A stretch of 64,000 nucleotides of DNA. It comes from an uncultured Pelagibacteraceae bacterium (GTDB lineage Bacteria > Pseudomonadota > Alphaproteobacteria > Pelagibacterales > Pelagibacteraceae). Shown here piece after piece: positions 58,444 to 64,000 of this stretch. The stretch's first letter is position 1, and the number at the start of each line of letters is the position of its first letter. The DNA lies in assembly GCA_902587145.1 (NCBI GenBank), contig CACIKD010000002.1:1-64000 (forward strand). Reading direction: 5' to 3'. The translations under genes were made by a program, and so were the position numbers. Under the pieces are notes generated by a model. The model saw nothing but the letters and a program-made list of their open reading frames with translations. It did no database searches and was not told the DNA's origin.

Positions 58444-59054
58444 TGTCAATAGAAAACGTCAGTTACTACGAAGACTTTAATGAAATAGAAAAAAAATTAT
58501 GGGCATTGCTTGTAAGAGCTGTAAATGATCGAAATTCAGAATTTAGAACACCTGTATTTATTTGTGGAGATAAGAATAACTTAGATGGAAGAGTTGTTGT
58601 TCTTAGAAAAGCAGATGAAAAAAATATATCTCTTCAATTTCATAGTGATATAAGATCTACAAAGATTGGCGCTATTAAGAAAAACCCTAATAGCTCTCTC
58701 TTATTTTACGGAAAAAAAGAAAAAATACAGCTAAGGATGAAAGTAGAAAGTAAATTACATTACAATGACGAGATTACAAAAGAATCTTGGGATAAAACAG
58801 GACATATAAGTAGGAAATGCTATTTAGTAACAAATGGCCCAGGTACAAAGTCTGAAAAACCAACTTCAGGACTAGATAATAAGTTTGATAACTTTGATTT
58901 TACTAAAGAGGAAAGTGAAGAAGGTTATAAAAATTTTTGTGTTATTAAATGTAAGATTAAAAGTATTGAATGGTTATATCTTGCTGCCAAGGGTCATCGA
59001 AGAGCTTTAATTGAGTTTGAGGGATCTAAAAAATTTTCTTGGTTAATTCCCTAA
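58443..59054 (+). CDS. Pyridoxamine 5'-phosphate oxidase family protein
   Basis: GRVVVLRKADEKNISLQFHSDIRSTKIGAIKKNPNSSLLFY, IEWLYLAAKGHRRALIEF. Confidence 0.75.
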   Translation: MSIENVSYYEDFNEIEKKLWALLVRAVNDRNSEFRTPVFICGDKNNLDGRVVVLRKADEKNISLQFHSDIRSTKIGAIKKNPNSSLLFYGKKEKIQLRMKVESKLHYNDEITKESWDKTGHISRKCYLVTNGPGTKSEKPTSGLDNKFDNFDFTKEESEEGYKNFCVIKCKIKSIEWLYLAAKGHRRALIEFEGSKKFSWLIP

Positions 59055-59555
59055 ATTTTTATATTTTTTATAATTTTTTACGTAATGCTCGGCATTTTCT
59101 TTGATATGTTTTATTTCTTCATCTGTGACCTGTCTTATTACTTTTCCGGGACTACCTATGACTAAAGATCTTTCAGGAATTATTTTATTCTCTGTTATTA
59201 AAGCATTAGCTCCTATAATAGAATTTTTTCCTATTTTGGCTTTGTTGAGAATTGTGCTTCCAATTCCGATTAAACAATCATCTTCAACTATACATCCATG
59301 TAACATTACCAAATGACCTACTGTAACATTTTTACCTATAGTTGCCGGACAGCCTGGATCAGTATGAATTACACTTCCGTCTTGTATATTTGAACCCTCA
59401 CCTATTGTGATTGGTTCTACATCTCCTCTTAACGTCGCGTTAAACCAAACGTTCGCATCTTTTTTTAGAGTGACGTTACCTATTAGAACTGAATTCGGTG
59501 CAAACCAACTATCCTTATCAATCTTTGGACTTATATTGTTGAAATTATAAATCAT
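59043..59555 (-). CDS. Gamma-carbonic anhydrase family protein
   Basis: Hexapeptide repeats, VTLKKDANVWFNATLRGDVEPITIGEGSNIQDGSVIHTDPGCPATIGKNVTVGHLVMLHGC. Start trimmed to MIYNFNN. Confidence 0.9.
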   Translation of the reverse strand: MIYNFNNISPKIDKDSWFAPNSVLIGNVTLKKDANVWFNATLRGDVEPITIGEGSNIQDGSVIHTDPGCPATIGKNVTVGHLVMLHGCIVEDDCLIGIGSTILNKAKIGKNSIIGANALITENKIIPERSLVIGSPGKVIRQVTDEEIKHIKENAEHYVKNYKKYKNLGN

Positions 59556-59575
59556 TAATATAATTATAATATAAT

Positions 59576-60130
59576 ATGGTCTTAACAAAAACCCCTATAT
59601 GCAATTTTGATGAAAAAGCTCACGATTTCAATCTAAAAGGAGTAGATAATAAATTTCACAAACTTGATAATTGTTTAGGAAAAAATGGAACTCTGATTAT
59701 GTTTATTTGTAATCATTGTCCCTACGTCAAAGCTATAATTAAAGAATTAGTGGAAGATATAAAAGAGATAAAAAAAAACGGAATTGAAACAGTTGCTATT
59801 ATGTCCAATGATACAAAAAATTATCCTGAGGACTCTTTTGAAAATATGCTATCTTTTTCAAAGGAGAATAATTTTGAATTCCCATACTTGTTTGATGATA
59901 ATCAGGAAATTGCTAAAAAATTTGGAGCAGTGTGTACTCCAGATTTTTTTGGTTATAATAAACTATTGAAGCTACAGTATAGAGGTAGGTTTAGAGAGTT
60001 GAAAAATCTATCTCCTATTAAAAACGGTGAAAGTGATCTCAAAAAAGCCATGTTAGAGATCTCTAAAACACAAAATGGTCCAAAAGAACAAATACCAAGT
60101 ATGGGCTGTAACATAAAGTGGATTAAATAA
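59576..60130 (+). CDS. Thioredoxin-like AhpC/TSA family protein
   Basis: LIMFICNHCPYVKAIIKELVEDIKE, IPSMGCNIKW. Confidence 0.87.
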   Translation: MVLTKTPICNFDEKAHDFNLKGVDNKFHKLDNCLGKNGTLIMFICNHCPYVKAIIKELVEDIKEIKKNGIETVAIMSNDTKNYPEDSFENMLSFSKENNFEFPYLFDDNQEIAKKFGAVCTPDFFGYNKLLKLQYRGRFRELKNLSPIKNGESDLKKAMLEISKTQNGPKEQIPSMGCNIKWIK

Positions 60131-61221
60131 TGTTTGTAATATCGACAAGAAACTTTCCTCCAGAAATTGGTGGAATGCAAAATTTAATGGGTGGATTATC
60201 TTCATCTTTGTTAAAACATGGGCCTGTAAAAGTATTTGCAGACAAAACTAATGTAAAAAATAACTTTGATAAAAATTCAGGCATCAACATTACTCGTGTT
60301 TCAGGTTTTAAAATTTTTAGAAAATATAGAAAAGCAAATTTAATAAAAGAATTTTCTCTAAAAAATTCAATTAGAGCTTTTTTTTTCGACCACTGGAAAA
60401 GTATAGAAAAAATAGATGATAAAATCTTGGCAAATACAACATCATTTTGCTTAATACATTCCAAAGAGATTAATCATGTAGAGGGCACTCTTATAAATAA
60501 AAGAATGTTAAAAGCTTTAAATAAAGCAAGTTATGTGATTTCAAATTCTGAATTTACAAAAAAACTTGCTATTAATAATGGTTTAAACGAAAAAAAAATT
60601 AAAATCATCCATCCTGGTTGTAACTATCCAATTAAAATTGATAACAAAAATTTAGATAAAGCAAAAGATTTGTTTAGAAATAATTTTCCAAAAATTATAA
60701 CCGTAGCGAGACTTGATAAGAGAAAAAGTCATCAAAATATTTTAATGACGATTAAAAATTTAAAACCAAGATTTCCAAACATTAAATATATTTCCATTGG
60801 AGATGGTGATGAAATGCAAAATCTTAGGAGTTTAAAAAATGAATTAGGTCTTGGTAATGAAGTGCTGCTTTTAAATGAGTCAACTGAGCAATTAAAAATA
60901 GCGCTTTTAGAACAATCTGATCTTTTTCTAATGCCTTCTGTAATTTATAAAAAATCCGTTGAAGGTTTTGGAATATCTTTCATAGAGGCAGCTGCTTTTG
61001 GAACTGGTTCAATTGGAGGTATTGCTGGTGGTGCCTCTGATGCTATTCAAGACGGTGTTACTGGATATTTGTGTGATGGAAATGACTTAAATTCCATATA
61101 TGAAACTATAGTTAAATTTTACGATAATGATAATTTTAAACAACTAGGTAAAAATGCTTTTACGTTTTCAAAAAATTTTAATTGGGATAAAATTATAAAA
61201 AAATATATTAAGTTAATCTAA
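60130..61221 (+). CDS. Glycosyltransferase family 4
   Basis: FPPEIGGMQNLMGGLS, TVARLDKRKSHQNIL, EGFGISFIEAAAFGTGSIGGIAGG. Confidence 0.9.
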   Translation: MFVISTRNFPPEIGGMQNLMGGLSSSLLKHGPVKVFADKTNVKNNFDKNSGINITRVSGFKIFRKYRKANLIKEFSLKNSIRAFFFDHWKSIEKIDDKILANTTSFCLIHSKEINHVEGTLINKRMLKALNKASYVISNSEFTKKLAINNGLNEKKIKIIHPGCNYPIKIDNKNLDKAKDLFRNNFPKIITVARLDKRKSHQNILMTIKNLKPRFPNIKYISIGDGDEMQNLRSLKNELGLGNEVLLLNESTEQLKIALLEQSDLFLMPSVIYKKSVEGFGISFIEAAAFGTGSIGGIAGGASDAIQDGVTGYLCDGNDLNSIYETIVKFYDNDNFKQLGKNAFTFSKNFNWDKIIKKYIKLI

Positions 61222-62145
61222 ATTTTTTTTTATATGATCAATAACATCATCGACTTTTAACTCTGCTAAATTATTGACTGTTAATGTTTTAAAATTTGTA
61301 TTTCCTATATTAACTTTTTTTGCAGTGGTATGACTTCCAAATAATGCAAGTCCATTTTTATTAAGGTGAGAACAAATATGTGCAGGTCCTGTATCATTTG
61401 ACACAATATATTTAGCAGAATTAATTAACGAAATTAAAAAACTTATATTGACTGGTTTATTTTTATCTACAACAAGTTTTGCATTTAGTTTTTTTGCTTC
61501 ATCTATTTCATTAGGACCTGGTGCAACTAAAACAGGATACTTATTTTTATAAATTTCTTTTATTCTAATTATTAATTGAGAAAAATAAGGCCATTTTTTT
61601 TGGACATGTTTTTTTGAACAAAATGGAAAAAGTAAAACATAATCTCCATTTGTATACTGTTTTAAATTTCTAGAAATATCTTTTATGCTCCAATTTAAAT
61701 TAATGGCTTGAGTGTTTTTAGTTAAAACATTGCTTTTTTTCAGCTGCTTTTCCATCCTGGTCAAAACAGAGTCTTCGTCAAAATCTGACAATTTTTCTCC
61801 AATATCAAGAGAAGTTTCTGACGATGACCAAATAGGCTTTTTTAATAAATATTTTTTGTAAAATTTCGTTCTATTTGAATTTTGTAGATCAAATACATGT
61901 GAGAATTCATATCTTTCTAATAATTTTTTTAAATCTTTCAAATAAAACAAGTTCCATCTAGGTAATCTTTTGTCCAAAATTACCCCATCTATGTAAGGAC
62001 ATGATGACATAAATTCTAAATACGGCCTCGAAGTTAAAAGAAGAACTTTGGATGTTGTAAAAGAATTTTTTATGTCTTGAATAGCCCCATTTGCTTGTAT
62101 TAGATCTCCAAGAGATCCGTGCTTTATTATTAAAATATTTGACAT
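61213..62145 (-). CDS. Glycosyltransferase family 9 (heptosyltransferase-like)
   Basis: MSNILIIKHGSLGDLIQANGAIQDIK, VSNDTGPAHICSHLNKNGLALFG. Start trimmed from 62184. Confidence 0.88.
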   Translation of the reverse strand: MSNILIIKHGSLGDLIQANGAIQDIKNSFTTSKVLLLTSRPYLEFMSSCPYIDGVILDKRLPRWNLFYLKDLKKLLERYEFSHVFDLQNSNRTKFYKKYLLKKPIWSSSETSLDIGEKLSDFDEDSVLTRMEKQLKKSNVLTKNTQAINLNWSIKDISRNLKQYTNGDYVLLFPFCSKKHVQKKWPYFSQLIIRIKEIYKNKYPVLVAPGPNEIDEAKKLNAKLVVDKNKPVNISFLISLINSAKYIVSNDTGPAHICSHLNKNGLALFGSHTTAKKVNIGNTNFKTLTVNNLAELKVDDVIDHIKKNLD

Positions 62146-62195
62146 AATTTTAACTTTATATAATGAATTAATTAGTATAATCAAAAAAATACTTT

Positions 62196-62591
62196 ATGAA
62201 TACAAAATTAAATCAAATACTAGCTGAGATTTCTGCTGGTGAGCTATTGGATAAAATTACTATTCTTGAGATAAAGATGGAAAAAATAACAGATAGTGAA
62301 AAATTAAAAGATATAAATAAAGAGCTATCTTCGCTTACAAAAACCTCTGATGAAAAAATACCTGATAAAAAAAGAATAGAAGATCTTGTTTTAAATTTAA
62401 AAAAAATAAATCTTAAACTTTGGGATATCGAAGAAAATAAACGTAAAGCAGAAAAAGAGAAAAAATTTGATGAAACTTTCATACAGCTCTCGCGTGATGT
62501 ATATAAATCTAATGATGAGAGAGCAAAAATAAAATTAAAAATTAATGAGATATTGGGTTCAAATATTAAGGAAGTTAAATCTCATTATTAG
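62196..62591 (+). CDS. DUF6165-like protein
   Basis: ISAGELLDKITILEIKMEKITDSEKLKDINKELSSL. Confidence 0.6.
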   Translation: MNTKLNQILAEISAGELLDKITILEIKMEKITDSEKLKDINKELSSLTKTSDEKIPDKKRIEDLVLNLKKINLKLWDIEENKRKAEKEKKFDETFIQLSRDVYKSNDERAKIKLKINEILGSNIKEVKSHY

Positions 62592-63388
62592 TCAAAACTA
62601 ACACTAGGAATAGTTCTTCTTAATTTAATAGGTTTTTTTGGATCAACAGTTGTAGTGATTACACCTTCGCGTTTACCTAATTCTTTTAAAATTTTTCCGT
62701 CAGGAGACACAATTAAAGAATGTCCGTAAGTTTTTCTTCCATTACAATGTTTACCGGCTTGACCAGGTGCAAAAACGTATGAAAAATTTTCAATAGCTCT
62801 TGCTTTTAACAAAGTATGCCAATGTCTTCTTCCAGTAGTTTCAGTAAAGGCTGAAGGTATACTTAAAAAAATAGCTCCTTTTTTTGACATTTTTCTGTAC
62901 ATATTGGGAAATCTAAGATCATAACAAATCGATAGTCCTAATTTTCCCCATGGAAGACTTACAACTTTAATATTTTTTCCTGCCTTAAAAGTTTTTGACT
63001 CGAAATATTTTTCTGATTTACTCAATTTAGCATCATACATATGAATTTTATCATAAAATGTCTTTATTTTTCCTTTATCGTTAATAAGAACCGATCTATT
63101 TAATAGTTTCTTTTTATTTTTTATTATTAGAGAGCCAATTAAAATCCACTTTTTATATTTTTTCGCTAATCTTTTTATCCCTAAAAGATAGGAGTCTTTA
63201 TTCATTGTTGTAGCAACTTGTAAAAGTTTCTTTTTATTTAACGAGAACTTTGATGATACTTCAGGAGTTATAATTAGATTTGCTTTTTGACTTACTGCTT
63301 TTTTAATAAGTTTTTCACTTCTTTTAAGATTATCTTTAATACAATCGGAAGAGCACATTTGAATGCAAGAAACTCTAAACATTTGCAA
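62588..63388 (-). CDS. Carbon-nitrogen hydrolase (nitrilase superfamily)
   Basis: NLIITPEVS, KIHMYDA, LGLSICYDLRFPNMYR (Glu-Lys-Cys triad). Confidence 0.92.
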   Translation of the reverse strand: MQMFRVSCIQMCSSDCIKDNLKRSEKLIKKAVSQKANLIITPEVSSKFSLNKKKLLQVATTMNKDSYLLGIKRLAKKYKKWILIGSLIIKNKKKLLNRSVLINDKGKIKTFYDKIHMYDAKLSKSEKYFESKTFKAGKNIKVVSLPWGKLGLSICYDLRFPNMYRKMSKKGAIFLSIPSAFTETTGRRHWHTLLKARAIENFSYVFAPGQAGKHCNGRKTYGHSLIVSPDGKILKELGKREGVITTTVDPKKPIKLRRTIPSVSFD

Positions 63389-63444
63389 ATTCTAGGGAAT
63401 AAATTGATAATATACTAGTATTTTTTATTGTGTAATATTAGGGC

Positions 63445-64000
63445 TTAACGCATCATTGATGATGCAAAATTCCATTTGCAGTCAAAACTTGGTACGTAAG
63501 CGCCTGAAAGTTTTACATTACCAAAATTTTTTTCCAAAACATTACACCATTTTTCTACCTGTTTTGGTTTTTTATCTTGGCTTCCAACTTGTGCTGTGAT
63601 TACGCCACCTTTTTTTAAAATTCTTTTTAAGTTTTTCATATTTTTTTTTGCTAAATCAATACAATATTGGTCATCATTTAAATCTACAAAAATTTTGTCA
63701 TATTTTGAGTCCTCTATTTCTTTTATACTTTTAAATGCATCACCCCAAAATGTTTTTATTTTATTACTCTTTTTTACCTTAGAACAAACTTTTGGAAGGT
63801 GTTTAAAACAAACATCTACAATTTCTGGGTCGAGTTCAAACCAATCAATATAATTAGAGTTGTTTTCTAGACAAGCTCTTGCTACTCCTCCGTCTCCTCC
63901 CCCAATTATAGCAACATTATTATTTTTTTTACTTAGATCATAACTAGATTTAAAAAAATTAGAGCTATAAATTTTTTCATCCTTTTCTGATACTTGAATT
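63445..64000 (-). CDS. speE: Spermidine synthase (polyamine aminopropyltransferase), 5' end beyond window
   Basis: Reverse frame ...IQVSEKDEKIYSSNFFKSSYDLSKKNNNVAIIGGGDGGVARACLENN..., DLNDDQ, SFDCKWNFASS; the listed 63445..63639 ORF is only the C-terminus. Confidence 0.88.
   Translation of the reverse strand, partial: IQVSEKDEKIYSSNFFKSSYDLSKKNNNVAIIGGGDGGVARACLENNSNYIDWFELDPEIVDVCFKHLPKVCSKVKKSNKIKTFWGDAFKSIKEIEDSKYDKIFVDLNDDQYCIDLAKKNMKNLKRILKKGGVITAQVGSQDKKPKQVEKWCNVLEKNFGNVKLSGAYVPSFDCKWNFASSMMR

Noticed and set aside
63450-63465. GCATCA-TTGA-TGATGC inverted repeat at the speE 3' end
   Set aside because: Lies within the coding codons of the SpeE C-terminus and lacks a following U tract; too short to call a terminator.
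1-64000. Prophage, transposon or defence island
   Set aside because: No integrase, transposase, restriction-modification or phage structural protein recognised; gene content is metabolic and housekeeping.

Overview
AT-rich, very gene-dense window with the look of a streamlined marine alphaproteobacterium of the SAR11/Pelagibacter type. This placement comes from gene content, very short intergenic gaps and protein character; it was not searched. About 57 CDS and one tRNA (Leu, UAA) are supported. Main blocks: (1) a Fur-type-box-associated Fe(III) ABC transporter with an unlisted small Cys-motif protein between fbpA and fbpB; (2) a glycine betaine/proline-type binding protein plus permease without an adjacent ATPase; (3) a Zur-znuB-znuC/znuA zinc locus with two direct-repeated Zur-like palindromes abutting the znuA start, and a His-rich tandem-repeat loop in ZnuA; (4) an Anbu (ancestral proteasome-like peptidase) gene divergent from a circularly permuted ATP-grasp gene, followed by an unlisted 59-aa ORF; (5) a complete glycerol uptake/catabolism run (gpsA-glpK-glpVSTPQU-gap) with a hairpin/terminator after the binding protein gene; (6) a glycan locus with a GT17-family enzyme; (7) purBCSQL, bolA-grxD, rpsD, cimA, cysS, nadE, aroG (class II), glmS plus a GlmU C-terminal-only acetyltransferase, prpBC, nrdAB with candidate NrdR boxes, and assorted housekeeping genes. 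No CRISPR array, transposon, integrase or prophage was seen. The best candidates for something little described are the Anbu/ATP-grasp/small ORF unit, the Cys-motif iron-operon microprotein, the reduced GlmU and the twin Zur operator.
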